From SABI01 sp963663665 (GTDB taxonomy: Bacteria > Spirochaetota > Spirochaetia > Sphaerochaetales > Sphaerochaetaceae): 64,000 nt of DNA. Made by a program: the position numbers and the translations under genes. The notes under the pieces are model-generated. The model saw only the letters and a program-made list of their open reading frames with translations, was not told the DNA's origin and made no database searches. Positions 25,334-34,740 of this stretch are shown piece by piece (within the stretch, counting starts at the first letter, position 1; the number at the start of each line of letters is the position of its first letter). Where the stretch lies: positions 496,001 to 560,000 of the forward strand of contig CAXXKP010000001.1 in assembly GCA_963663665.2 (NCBI GenBank). Reading direction: 5' to 3'.

Positions 25334-25936
25334 TTATACATTATAAATGTGCTTATACTCTTCAAAGAGTTGATACACTTTATAACGACATTTTCCACAA
25401 ACTGTCCCAAACTGAGTGATATCTCTGAGTTCATCAATAGTTGTAGCTTCTTTATTTTTAACGAGTTCTTCTATTCTCTGGTCAGTAATTCCTTTACACT
25501 CACAGATAATTTTGGCAACACTCTTTTTGAAGGGATTCTCTCTTTGTTGTCTTTCAAGGTAATCATCAATTGCAGCTCTGAGAGCCTTGTCACCTAATAC
25601 TGAACAGTGAAATTTATGTTGAGGAAGTCCTCCAAGCCTTTCAGTAATCATTTCTGGACTAAGGTGATAAGCTTCATCAAGAGTCATACCAATAGCTATT
25701 TCACTCATCATACTAGTCGATGCAATAGCACTAGCACATCCATATGTTTGCCATTTTAATGTCACTATTTTATCGTCAACAACACTGATGCCTACTTTCA
25801 TTTGGTCTCCACAGGCCATAGACCCGACCAATCCTTCTCCGTCTGGTTCATATGAGTCATCTTCCCATATGTTTTTAGGATTCATAAAGTGCTCTTTTAC
25901 TGTATCTGTATATACCCAAGGTTGTAATTTACTCAT
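25334..25936 (-). CDS. nifU: NifU-like Fe-S scaffold (IscU-BFD type)
   Basis: 200 residues. The IscU part has the three scaffold cysteines in SMACGDQ, YGCASAIAST and HCSVLGDKA; residues about 135-195 are a BFD-like [2Fe-2S] domain with ICECKG and VCGKCR. The C-terminal Nfu domain of classical NifU is missing. It builds clusters with sulfur from the desulfurase encoded just upstream (ATGA overlap). Confidence 0.88.
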   Translation of the reverse strand: MSKLQPWVYTDTVKEHFMNPKNIWEDDSYEPDGEGLVGSMACGDQMKVGISVVDDKIVTLKWQTYGCASAIASTSMMSEIAIGMTLDEAYHLSPEMITERLGGLPQHKFHCSVLGDKALRAAIDDYLERQQRENPFKKSVAKIICECKGITDQRIEELVKNKEATTIDELRDITQFGTVCGKCRYKVYQLFEEYKHIYNV

Positions 25937-27087
25937 CTGGTTGATATCTCCCTGAGCCTTTTTACAATCGGCCCAACTTTTGTAATCACATAGTCAATAT
26001 CTTCTTCTGTAGTATATCGACCTAAACTAAAACGAATTGACCCATGAGCGAGTTCAATATCCAAACCTGAAGCAAGAAGTACGTAAGAAGGCTCCAGCGA
26101 GCCTGTCGCACAAGCGCTTCCAGTTGAGACAGCAATTCCTTCAAAATCAAGCATTAATAAGATAGATTCCCCTTCAGCTTGAGGAAAGGACATGTTAAGT
26201 GTTCCTGGTAAAACATTTTCTGGATGACCATTCACGACTACACTCGGGATGCTCTCTAGCAATCCTTTTCTGAGTTTTTCTCGAAGAATCCACTCTCTTT
26301 TAGAATTTTCATTACCCTCTTCAAGAATTAGTCGAGCGGCCTCTCCCATCCCTACAATAGCCATTGTATTGTAGGTTCCAGCACGACGCCCATCCTCCTG
26401 ATGTCCACCTTTCACAAATGGGACAAAAGGAACACCGTCTTTTATATAGAGTGCTCCAACCCCTTTAGGGCCATAGAACTTATGCCCTGAAATACTCAGA
26501 TAATCAACACCCCACTGAGGGACATTCACTTCCATCTTGCCGATTGCCTGAACTGCATCAGTGTGCATAAGAGCACCTGCTCTATGAGCAATCTGGGTTA
26601 ATTCTTCAATTGGCTGAATAGTCCCTGTTTCATTATTGGCACTCATTATTGACACCAATAAGACATCTTCTGTCATCATCTTTTCAAGTGAAGAGGGAAG
26701 AACAACACCAAATTGGTCGACAGGTACATATTCTATTTTATACCCTCTAGCCTCTAAATCCTTACAGGTTTCTATGATTGCAGGATGCTCAATAGTACTT
26801 ACGATTATTCTATCTCGCTTGGATCCTTTATCAATCAGAGTAGATGCGGTATAGAATACATTATTATCTGATTCAGAACCGCCACTCGTGAAAATGAGGT
26901 TATTTCCATCTACATGGAGGACCTTTCCAATATAATCTCGTGCTTCCTCAATAGCCATCATAGCCTCTCTTCCAAAGGAGTGCATACTTGATGCATTCCC
27001 ATATGAAGAGGAATTCTCCATCATCTTTTTCAATACTTCAGGTGCTAATTGAGTTGTTGCATTATTATCTAAATATACTGTTCTCAT
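25933..27087 (-). CDS. nifS: Cysteine desulfurase, NifS/IscS type
   Basis: 384 residues of the class V aminotransferase fold: YLDNNATT at the start, PLP Lys in SISGHKFYGPKG, and the active-site Cys in STGSACATGS. It removes sulfur from cysteine as persulfide and hands it to NifU. The stop overlaps the nifU start. It is a group I enzyme by its long Cys loop. Confidence 0.92.
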   Translation of the reverse strand: MRTVYLDNNATTQLAPEVLKKMMENSSSYGNASSMHSFGREAMMAIEEARDYIGKVLHVDGNNLIFTSGGSESDNNVFYTASTLIDKGSKRDRIIVSTIEHPAIIETCKDLEARGYKIEYVPVDQFGVVLPSSLEKMMTEDVLLVSIMSANNETGTIQPIEELTQIAHRAGALMHTDAVQAIGKMEVNVPQWGVDYLSISGHKFYGPKGVGALYIKDGVPFVPFVKGGHQEDGRRAGTYNTMAIVGMGEAARLILEEGNENSKREWILREKLRKGLLESIPSVVVNGHPENVLPGTLNMSFPQAEGESILLMLDFEGIAVSTGSACATGSLEPSYVLLASGLDIELAHGSIRFSLGRYTTEEDIDYVITKVGPIVKRLREISTR

Positions 27088-27123
27088 TCTTTTCTCTCTT
27101 TACGCTAAACATACGAGTCAATA

Positions 27124-27141
27124 GTTGTTGTGTACAACAAC
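27124..27141. repeat. 8-bp inverted repeat upstream of nifS
   Basis: GTTGTTGT at 27124-27131 and ACAACAAC at 27134-27141 are exact complements with a 2-base gap, 37 bases before the nifS start and just past the end of the YkgJ gene. It could be an operator for the nifSU pair or a hairpin ending the upstream unit; there is no T-tract, so an operator is slightly preferred. Confidence 0.35.
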
Positions 27142-27159
27142 CCTACATTGCTAATTAAG

Positions 27160-27510
27160 TTATATTTGAGAAAAGGAAGAGTCTTCATCATCACTACCTA
27201 AAGAACTTCTTGCAAAATGAATAGTTCTCTTTCGGGCAAAACGAAGATGTTTTTCACGTGCCTCTTTGACATAGGCACAGGTATCTGGAAGATAAGAAGC
27301 GAACATCGCACTAAAGCGAGTTACTCTCTTACATCGTTGTTCTATTTCTAATCGTTCGAGATATATAGTACATTGGTGAGTCTTTGGGTCGTAATATTGG
27401 CAATAAGAATCTAAATCATAGACCACAGAATCTCCTACTATCACTTTTTCGTGACAGCATAGACCACAGCGGTTACATTTTTCTTGCCAAGAATTACTCT
27501 CCTTTCTCAT
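27160..27510 (-). CDS. YkgJ-type cysteine-cluster protein
   Basis: 116 residues. The N-terminal CNRCGLCCHEK (Cys12, 15, 18, 19) with later CQYYDPKTHQC and a C-terminal TCAYVKEA match the zinc/iron-chelating CxxCxxCC family. The role of the family is unknown; metal binding is the expected property. It lies between surE and nifS on the same strand, 7 bases after the surE stop. Confidence 0.75.
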   Translation of the reverse strand: MRKESNSWQEKCNRCGLCCHEKVIVGDSVVYDLDSYCQYYDPKTHQCTIYLERLEIEQRCKRVTRFSAMFASYLPDTCAYVKEAREKHLRFARKRTIHFARSSLGSDDEDSSFSQI

Positions 27511-27516
27511 CTCTAT

Positions 27517-28326
27517 CTATTTATCCTTATCAAGTATTCCTTGCAATAATACGACACTAGAAGAATCTACACAAGGATGTACTAATACAGGGGAAACACT
27601 AATATACCCCTCAGAAAGAAGAGCAAAATCTGATTCTGCCATATGAGTTCTTAAAGAAGGACTTACTTTGGTATTGAGTGTGAATATAGCTTCATCTCCA
27701 TATGCAAGACCTAATTGCGTTTGTGCTGCATCAAAACTCATAGTATTCTGACTACTAGTTCTCTCAACAACATCAAGATATTCTAGTTGCCCAATATGCC
27801 CAACTTCCCATTTACCATCGGTATTTGGAGGAATGTTGATGTTCAATAATACTTCTTGTGTACAAAGAGGAAGAAACTCCTTTAGATGAGAACTTAAAAA
27901 TCTTGCACCATCTTCGAAAGGATATAGTTGGGAAGTAGAGTCACATCTCGCAGAGATAGCGATAGAGGGATATCCTCGTAATGCCCCTTCACTTGCGGCC
28001 CCTACAGTTCCTGAATAAAGAATATCTGTCGATGCATTGTACCCATGATTTATCCCACTAATAATTACATCTGGGATTACAGGAATAGCATTCCCGCCTA
28101 GTCCATAGAGAATACAATCACTTGGAGACCCACTACAATGATAGTGTCTCTCTCCATATCTATGTATCTTAATTTTTCCTTTAAGTGTCATTGCATGCGA
28201 TTGTGCACTCATCTGGGTACTCGGAGCACAGACCCATACCTCATGCCCAGCTTGGGTAAGGACTTGATCTAATACCTTAATGCCTTCAGCTAGGTAGCCA
28301 TCATCATTTGTTAATAAAATTATCAT
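27517..28326 (-). CDS. surE: 5'/3'-nucleotidase SurE
   Basis: 269 residues. Metal-binding TNDDGY with Asp8/Asp9 at the N-terminus, the SAQSHAMTLKG loop, and SGINHGYNASTDILYSGTVGAASEG are diagnostic. It dephosphorylates nucleoside monophosphates in the cytosol. The ATG overlaps the upstream galactokinase-like stop by four bases. Confidence 0.92.
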   Translation of the reverse strand: MIILLTNDDGYLAEGIKVLDQVLTQAGHEVWVCAPSTQMSAQSHAMTLKGKIKIHRYGERHYHCSGSPSDCILYGLGGNAIPVIPDVIISGINHGYNASTDILYSGTVGAASEGALRGYPSIAISARCDSTSQLYPFEDGARFLSSHLKEFLPLCTQEVLLNINIPPNTDGKWEVGHIGQLEYLDVVERTSSQNTMSFDAAQTQLGLAYGDEAIFTLNTKVSPSLRTHMAESDFALLSEGYISVSPVLVHPCVDSSSVVLLQGILDKDK

Positions 28327-29498
28327 ACTCTATAATCGTCTATTCTTAGTTCTCCAGAAGGGATAAATTCCTTAATAACTGGTTTAAAACCAAAAATATG
28401 TTCATAATCCTCCATTCTAGATGTATATGTGGGAATTGCTTCTTTATCAATAAGTATGATAATTGTACCACTCGCCCCACCACCAATCATTGCAGATCCA
28501 TAACTCTTTAAAGTTTCACCTGATCGTTTGGTTAGCCAATCTATTTCCGGACAACTAATTTCAAACACATCTCGCAAACCTACTTGAATCCTTGTTAAAG
28601 CTCTACCATATAAAACCATTTCATTTTGTTCAAGAAGAGCCACTGCTTCTTTGGTAATTCTAGATTCACTTAAAACATAACTAATCAAACGCTTATCGTC
28701 TTCCGATAAACCACTTTTTATCTCTTTAACTTCATCTTCACCAACATCTCGTAAAATTCTTGATGGCATAAAAGAGGAAAATCGTTCAAATGCTGCATTG
28801 CACTCTTCGCGTCTTAAGGTGATTTCCTCCTTAAAAGCCTGAGGGGCGATGTTACTTTCAATTGTAAGTAGTATAATCTGCCCATTCATTTCAAAAGGAA
28901 TATAGGAATGGCTCATATGTAATACATCAAAGTAAAGATAAGAATTATCTCTGACTAATAGCATAGCTAAAAACCGAGTTAATCGTGTTGGTTCAGAAAC
29001 AAATTGAGAAAGTGCTGTGTAAGCAATGTTTGCACACTCTTCTTTTGATAGACCAAAATCATTGATGTCATTAAGTCCAAGTGCAATATTTAGCGCAATT
29101 GCAGCTTTGAGTGTCTGAGTTTCTTCACTTGTAAGTTCTCCACCTAGAGTGATATTAGCCCCAATAGGATGATATCCCCTTATATTAAAAGCAGAAACAA
29201 CACCTTTAGCATAATTTGCCCATCTATCCTCTTTGCGATATTTAATATTTAAAAGGTTTAATCGTTTTCGTTCTCCATGAGAGGAGAGGTATATTCGAAT
29301 TGTTTGGTCTTTCCGTAAAGAATATGCACCATCTAAAGATTTACCAGAGCCTGCATAGAGGGTATGCCCTGAACAATAATCTGCGAACTCACCCAAAAGA
29401 GTATAAACTCCAGGAACTGAGATTGTTAAAGCTGCTTTTTCGTCAAATTCTTTGACATGAATTAAATCTATATGGCTCATAGTTTCCTTGTTACTCAT
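28323..29498 (-). CDS. Galactokinase-like GHMP protein with altered active site
   Basis: 391 residues, the length of bacterial galactokinases. The signature that usually reads PGRVNLIGEHTDY is VPGVYTLLGEFADY (28-41): catalytic Arg, Asn and His are replaced. The ATP loop (usually GLSSSAA) reads GELTSEETQTLKAAIAL, and the catalytic Asp region (MDQ) reads PTRLTRFLA. Only the late GGGASGTIIIL motif is conserved. The protein is therefore unlikely to be a sugar kinase as known; a sugar- or nucleotide-binding role is possible. A second in-frame ATG at 29480 has AAGGA before it. Overlaps surE by four bases. Confidence 0.7.
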   Translation of the reverse strand: MSNKETMSHIDLIHVKEFDEKAALTISVPGVYTLLGEFADYCSGHTLYAGSGKSLDGAYSLRKDQTIRIYLSSHGERKRLNLLNIKYRKEDRWANYAKGVVSAFNIRGYHPIGANITLGGELTSEETQTLKAAIALNIALGLNDINDFGLSKEECANIAYTALSQFVSEPTRLTRFLAMLLVRDNSYLYFDVLHMSHSYIPFEMNGQIILLTIESNIAPQAFKEEITLRREECNAAFERFSSFMPSRILRDVGEDEVKEIKSGLSEDDKRLISYVLSESRITKEAVALLEQNEMVLYGRALTRIQVGLRDVFEISCPEIDWLTKRSGETLKSYGSAMIGGGASGTIIILIDKEAIPTYTSRMEDYEHIFGFKPVIKEFIPSGELRIDDYRV

Positions 29499-29525
29499 AG
29501 TTTATGTGAACAAGAGGTTGTTTGC

Positions 29526-29555
29526 AATAAAAAACCGCTCCATTTTCTGAAGCGG
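29526..29555 (-). terminator. Rho-independent terminator after rpmE
   Basis: On the minus strand a 7-bp stem (29555-29549 with 29541-29535, one G-T pair) with a 7-base loop is followed by TTTTTTATT. It lies after the L31 stop and before the galactokinase-like gene, ending the rho-rpmE unit. Confidence 0.85.
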
Positions 29556-29583
29556 CAACAAACACAAAATGAGATTGCATCCC

Positions 29584-29790
29584 TTATTTATCGGAAATGC
29601 CATATTTCTTCTTGAATCTTTCGACACGACCAGTTGTATCAACAAGTTTTTGAGTCCCAGTGAAAAATGGGTGACAAGCGCCACAAATTTCAATATCTAA
29701 GTTTTTCACCGTTGACTTCGTTTCAAAAGTATTCCCACATGCGCAAGTTACTTTTGTTAATTCATACTTAGGATGTATTCCCTCTTTCAT
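29584..29790 (-). CDS. rpmE: 50S ribosomal protein L31, zinc-binding form
   Basis: 68 residues from the ATG at 29790 (GGAGG upstream). MKEGIHPKY start, Cys16-x-Cys18 and Cys36-x2-Cys39 make the C+ (zinc) type. It sits next to rho, a widely conserved pairing. No zinc-free L31 copy is visible in the window. Confidence 0.95.
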   Translation of the reverse strand: MKEGIHPKYELTKVTCACGNTFETKSTVKNLDIEICGACHPFFTGTQKLVDTTGRVERFKKKYGISDK

Positions 29791-29868
29791 ATTATGCCTC
29801 CACATCTATACTGAAATTTTCTGCTACGGTCTAGCCTTGACAGAAAACAGATTTCTATACAACGCTCT

Positions 29869-31686
29869 CTACATCACATTTGAATTCATAGAGCGTAAAA
29901 ACGCTTCATTATTCTTTGTTTTCTTAATTTTGTCAATGAGGAACTCGGTCATCTCTATATCTTCCATTTGATTTATCGCATTTCTAAGCGCCCAGATTTT
30001 TGCTGTCTCATCTGCACTTAATAAAAGATCCTCACGACGGGTTCCAGATTTCTTGATATTTATAGCAGGATAAAGCCTTCTTTCAGCCATTCTTCTATCT
30101 AGCACAATTTCATTATTACCAGTTCCTTTAAATTCTTCAAAAATAACTTCATCCATTCTACTTCCAGTTTCAATAAGGGCTGAGGCAATGATAGTAAGAG
30201 AACCACCATGTTCAATATTTCTTGCAGCCCCTAAAAATCTTTTAGGTTTATGAAGAGCATTGGAATCAACTCCCCCACTAAGAATTTTTCCTGAGGCAGG
30301 AACCGTTTGGTTGTAAGCTCGGGCAAGCCGAGTGATATTGTCGAGAAGTATTACTACATCTCTCTTATGTTCAACTAAGCGCTTAGCTTTCTCAATTACC
30401 ATTTCAGCAACAGAGACATGGCGAGTAGCTTGTTCATCAAATGTAGAGGCAATAACTTCACCTTTTACAGTTCTTCTCATGTCAGTAACTTCTTCAGGTC
30501 TCTCATCAATAAGGAGAACCATAAGATAAACTTCGGGATGATTCTCAGTAATCGCATTAGCAATCTTTTGCATAAGAATCGTTTTACCAGCTCTTGGAGG
30601 AGCAACAATGAGAGATCTCTGACCTTTCCCAATTGGGCTAAAAAGGTTAATAATCCTTGTTGAAATATCGTTATCCGCACTCTCTAGATTCAATCTCGCA
30701 TCTGGATACAATGGAATAAGAGAATCAAAAGCAGCACGAGACCTAGCAACTTCAGGTGGGTCATAGTTGATAGTTTCAACTTTTATAAGAGCAAAGTAAC
30801 GTTCTGCATCCTTTGGGGGACGAATCTGACATTGCACTGAATCCCCGGTCTTAAGACTTAGCATCTTTATTTGAGACATTGATATATAAACATCTTCAGA
30901 ACCGCTTAAGTAGTTATTTTGTGGAGATCTGAGAAATCCATATCCATCAGGAAGAATTTCAAGAGCACCATAAGCAAGCACAACTCCATTATTCTGGGTG
31001 TGAGCCTTTAATATTTCAACAATAAGATCTTGCCGTTTCAAATCAAGAATTTGTTCGTGTGTGATACCGAAATCTAATGCTTTTTTTCGCAATGCAGGAA
31101 GCGTAAGCATTGTAAGGTCATTCACAAGCATAGAAGGGAAATTGGGATCTTCAACATAGAGTTCAACAGTGTTGGGCTCAGAGTTATTATTTCTAGGCTT
31201 ATTCGGTCTGTTTTGGTAATTATTCTTTTGATAATTATTTTTTTGTCTATTATTTTTATTTGGGTTTCTATTTTGTCTATGATTATTCTGATTATTTTGT
31301 GTATATTGCCCATTTTCTCTCTGAGGTACATTCTGCACTACGGGAGGAGGAGATGAGATTGGTTCAACGCTAGGAGCAGAGATCTTCTGATCTTGTCCTG
31401 TAGAATTGTCTACATTCTCTTCTTTCTCTTTCTTTATAGCTCTAGGCGGTCTACCCCGTTTTTTTGGGGGGGTAGTAGTAGTTACTACCACTGTTGGCTG
31501 TTGTTCTACAACCTCTTTAGGCTCACTCACTTCTTTTTTCTTTGCTTTAGTGGTAGAAGATAGTGAACTATCTGATGTTTTTCTAATCACAACTTTCTTT
31601 CCATTTTTAACAGGCTCGGTTGAATTACCTTCTTGTAAGGTATTCTGGTCAAACAGTTCTGGCCCATCTTGATACTCTGATGTCAT
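29869..31686 (-). CDS. rho: Transcription termination factor Rho with long N-rich N-terminus
   Basis: 605 residues. The conserved core starts near residue 180: a Rho_N helix bundle (about 186-225), the RNA-binding OB fold with DGYGFLRSP, then the ATPase with Walker A APPRAGKTILMQ, LLIDERPEEVTDM and the Q-loop region. The first 175 residues are low-complexity: KRGRPP, an AT-hook-like motif, at about 77-82 and an Asn/Gln/Arg-rich block at about 126-172 (bases 31171-31311). Such insertions occur in Rho of some other bacteria and can drive assembly or extra RNA binding. A 7-C/7-A tract falls in the linker. GGAG precedes the ATG. Confidence 0.95.
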   Translation of the reverse strand: MTSEYQDGPELFDQNTLQEGNSTEPVKNGKKVVIRKTSDSSLSSTTKAKKKEVSEPKEVVEQQPTVVVTTTTPPKKRGRPPRAIKKEKEENVDNSTGQDQKISAPSVEPISSPPPVVQNVPQRENGQYTQNNQNNHRQNRNPNKNNRQKNNYQKNNYQNRPNKPRNNNSEPNTVELYVEDPNFPSMLVNDLTMLTLPALRKKALDFGITHEQILDLKRQDLIVEILKAHTQNNGVVLAYGALEILPDGYGFLRSPQNNYLSGSEDVYISMSQIKMLSLKTGDSVQCQIRPPKDAERYFALIKVETINYDPPEVARSRAAFDSLIPLYPDARLNLESADNDISTRIINLFSPIGKGQRSLIVAPPRAGKTILMQKIANAITENHPEVYLMVLLIDERPEEVTDMRRTVKGEVIASTFDEQATRHVSVAEMVIEKAKRLVEHKRDVVILLDNITRLARAYNQTVPASGKILSGGVDSNALHKPKRFLGAARNIEHGGSLTIIASALIETGSRMDEVIFEEFKGTGNNEIVLDRRMAERRLYPAINIKKSGTRREDLLLSADETAKIWALRNAINQMEDIEMTEFLIDKIKKTKNNEAFLRSMNSNVM

Positions 31687-31812
31687 TGATATTCTCCAAA
31701 AGAATCTCTAATACGTAGGAATAAATCTGCTAATTTTTATATCTACTGTTGGTTTAATTATCCAGGAATATTATCTTTTCTTTGCAGATAAGGAGGATCC
31801 CCGTAGGATAAT

Positions 31813-33096
31813 TTAAATATATTGCCAGAGAGAAGGTATGTCAAGCAAATCAACCTCATTTAGATATAAGTAACCCAATAATAATGCAGCAATCGCTGCT
31901 CTTCTTCTCACTGAGGCCCTTCCGTAGGAGGAGAACCTAAGTTCAATAGCCACAGAATCTCTCATTTTTGATGAGAAACAAAAACATACTGTCCCCACCG
32001 GCTTATCAGGAGTTCCTCCATCAGGACCTGCTATTCCCGAAATAGCAATACTCATATCACTATCACTGAGAGTACGTACTTTAAAAGCCATCTGCTTCAC
32101 AACTTCTAAAGAAACGGCTCCATGGGTTTTAATAAGCTGTTCATCAATACCTAATAATGCAGTTTTTGCCTGATTCGCATACGTTACCATCGAAGAATGG
32201 AAATAAGAACTACTTCCAGCTTCATCAGTAAGAAGCTTTCCGAGAAGCCCCCCGGTACAAGACTCAGCACAGCTGATTGTAAGGTGCCTATCCTTTAGGT
32301 ACTGTGTAAAACGAGTAAGAATTTCAATTTCCCCATTTACCATAAGATGTGGCCCTATTTCTTGTTGAACTCTCCGAATTACTTCTTCTCTTTCTTCTTT
32401 GCTATTTCCACTGATGTAGAGACTAATTCTATGTTCTTGTGCCCTAGTTCCCCATATAATCCCTTTTGGGGCATGTGAAGCAACAATATCTTCTAATTTT
32501 GATTCTGGTGTGAGAAACACCGAATACTCATCTCTTTCAACAGATTCCTTATTCGCCATTCTTTCTAGAAGAGGAAGAACCGAATTATAAAACATAGGAT
32601 GTAATTCTCTAGGTGGACCAGGGAGCGCAAATATTTTCACAAAAGGATGTGTAGTATCTTTTTCATTTGGAATTTCACCATAAAAACCTGGAGCTGTTCC
32701 ATTATCATTCTCTATAATACTGAAACCTTTTGGAATATAGACTTGTCGACTATTTGCCCCATTTATTCTTTCACCAATGCGATTATAGAGATGTTGATAA
32801 GCCTCTTCATGACGAACAAGTGGAACATGTGCTGCTTCAGCAACGATTGTTCTCGTCATATCATCGCTTGTAGGACCTAAGCCCCCTGTAAGAATTACTA
32901 CATCAGTCTCTTGAATAACAGAATAGAATTCTTTTTCTAATAATTCATCATCTGGAACTATCTCGATACGATTCACATGAAAACCAATTGCAACTAATTC
33001 CTTTGTAATAAGCTGAACATGTTTATCGGTTATAATACCCCGTGTTATCTCAGTACCAATAATGAAAAGTGAGGCGATTCTCTTATGTTCTTCCAT
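31813..33096 (-). CDS. cinA: CinA family NMN deamidase / competence-damage protein
   Basis: 427 residues. N-terminal molybdopterin-binding-like domain (LFIIGTEITRG, LTGGLGPTSDDMTR) and C-terminal deamidase domain (SCAESCTGGLLGKLLT, ISGIAGPDGGTPDKPVGTV). It recycles nicotinamide mononucleotide to NaMN and may hydrolyse ADP-ribose. AAAGGAA lies before the ATG. Five bases separate it from the upstream lnt gene. Confidence 0.9.
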   Translation of the reverse strand: MEEHKRIASLFIIGTEITRGIITDKHVQLITKELVAIGFHVNRIEIVPDDELLEKEFYSVIQETDVVILTGGLGPTSDDMTRTIVAEAAHVPLVRHEEAYQHLYNRIGERINGANSRQVYIPKGFSIIENDNGTAPGFYGEIPNEKDTTHPFVKIFALPGPPRELHPMFYNSVLPLLERMANKESVERDEYSVFLTPESKLEDIVASHAPKGIIWGTRAQEHRISLYISGNSKEEREEVIRRVQQEIGPHLMVNGEIEILTRFTQYLKDRHLTISCAESCTGGLLGKLLTDEAGSSSYFHSSMVTYANQAKTALLGIDEQLIKTHGAVSLEVVKQMAFKVRTLSDSDMSIAISGIAGPDGGTPDKPVGTVCFCFSSKMRDSVAIELRFSSYGRASVRRRAAIAALLLGYLYLNEVDLLDIPSLWQYI

Positions 33097-33101
33097 CGTG
33101 A

Positions 33102-34739
33102 TTATTCCTTTTTACGTTTAAGAAGAGTATAGCCAATAAGGGAGATGAGCCATACAATAGAGAGCACAATACTCCCTTTTGCTAGAATATCATCGTATGC
33201 AGTATAAAAAGTTATAGGTCTATCAGAAAAGACTGGAACATCATATATATTCCATCCTTTTGTAAAAGGATCCATTGGGTCAACTACTTTACCACTTGGT
33301 AAGATAAGAGCTGTAATACCTGAATTTGTTCCTCTAATTGTTGATTTTCGAGTCTCTATTGACCTAAATACTGCCATTGCAAAGTGTTGCATCTCTGCAG
33401 AGACGGCCCCAGACCAACTATCATTAGTCATATTTACAATCACATCAGCACCATTTCTCACAAACCCCGCAGTAAGATAGCCAAAAACATCCTCAAAACA
33501 AATTGGGGTTGAAAAATCTACACCTTCATCTGTTGTAAACACAACAGGGTCATATCCAGTTTCCCACCAATTATAATCATTTGCAAGAAGGATGTTATAA
33601 AGCCAAGGAAGCTGCTTTTCATACGGGAAATGCTCCGTAAATGGGACAAGATGCTGCTTTCGGTAAGTTTTTTTAATCTCACCAGCCTCAAACATAATTA
33701 CAGTATTATAGTCTTTTCTATTCCATTCACCATTATCGAGAATTGGGGGGAGTGATTCATCATCTATTACTCCTTCAGGGTTACCGGTGAGAAGAGGAAT
33801 GGGAAGAGATGTCCCGAAATCAATAAATTCTTCAACTAAATCAGCAGTCGCTTCGTTCGGACGATAAGCCATATGCCAAGCTACCGAAGGAACAAATGCT
33901 GTTTCAGACCAGAGAATCATATCAGGGTTTTCTTTTAATGCCTCAAGGGATAATCGGCGTAATGTATTAAAATTATTTTTATAGGTAGTATATCCACCTT
34001 TCCAGCTATCTGCACTATGTTGAATTGTTGCAACTCTCCATGTTTTATCAGATTCTTCATGATTCCACTTTTGCAGCGAGATGAATCCAAAGACAAAAAT
34101 AAACACAATAGTAAGAAAATAAAGGCCCACAAAAATCTTATGTTCTTTTAAATAATTCAATAAGGAACTTTTAATTCCTGTAATATTATTAGCAAAAAAA
34201 ACGGCAAGGAATGTTTGAGGAATAATCATCACAAAAGTGAGGAACCATATTCCAGAAATTGAAGCTATTTGTATAAATGGCAGATATTGATACGTTGCAT
34301 AGGCTATTGTTCCATACGGATACCCAGCAAACCAAGATTGCCCAAGGTATGCATAAGCGACCCAGATCACTCCTTGAAGCAGATACCCTCTTTTCTTACT
34401 TAAGGAATCTGCTGCCTTGAGCAAGGGAAATAGCATAACCATTTCCCCTCCCTTAATAATTGGAACTATAAGAATAGCAAGAGGATGGAATGTTGTGAGC
34501 CAATAATTGAAACATGTATAGAACGTAAATCCGAAGAGAAACCCATACAGAGCAATTGCTTTCCAACTTGTTGTGCGAATAATCACAAAGAGGGGAATGA
34601 GTGCAAAAAATGCAAGAAACCCAAACCCATCATGTGATAAAAAACCAGGGAATGCAAAAGAAAAGAAGCATGCTGTACCAATAAGCACAACTATTTCAAC
34701 AATGTACGTAGTTGCACTTCTTCGGTGAATTCTCTCCAT
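33102..34739 (-). CDS. lnt: Apolipoprotein N-acyltransferase
   Basis: 545 residues: about seven N-terminal membrane segments, then a nitrilase domain with the Glu-Lys-Cys triad in ILWSETAF, YRKQHLVPFTEH and PICFEDVFG. It adds the third acyl chain to mature lipoproteins in the inner membrane, in keeping with a diderm spirochaete rich in lipoproteins. It starts one base after the HU stop, so it is co-translated. Confidence 0.92.
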   Translation of the reverse strand: MERIHRRSATTYIVEIVVLIGTACFFSFAFPGFLSHDGFGFLAFFALIPLFVIIRTTSWKAIALYGFLFGFTFYTCFNYWLTTFHPLAILIVPIIKGGEMVMLFPLLKAADSLSKKRGYLLQGVIWVAYAYLGQSWFAGYPYGTIAYATYQYLPFIQIASISGIWFLTFVMIIPQTFLAVFFANNITGIKSSLLNYLKEHKIFVGLYFLTIVFIFVFGFISLQKWNHEESDKTWRVATIQHSADSWKGGYTTYKNNFNTLRRLSLEALKENPDMILWSETAFVPSVAWHMAYRPNEATADLVEEFIDFGTSLPIPLLTGNPEGVIDDESLPPILDNGEWNRKDYNTVIMFEAGEIKKTYRKQHLVPFTEHFPYEKQLPWLYNILLANDYNWWETGYDPVVFTTDEGVDFSTPICFEDVFGYLTAGFVRNGADVIVNMTNDSWSGAVSAEMQHFAMAVFRSIETRKSTIRGTNSGITALILPSGKVVDPMDPFTKGWNIYDVPVFSDRPITFYTAYDDILAKGSIVLSIVWLISLIGYTLLKRKKE

Positions 34740-34740
34740 G

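Noticed and set aside
30332..30680. Open frames on both strands inside rho
   Set aside because: Shadows of the rho coding frame, without start sites.
31122..31331. Asn-coding repeats as a CRISPR-like or tandem repeat array
   Set aside because: The repeats follow codon boundaries of rho and vary irregularly; they are low-complexity protein sequence, not an array.
31785..31800. AAGGAGGA, a perfect ribosome site on the plus strand
   Set aside because: No start codon with an open frame follows within a useful distance.
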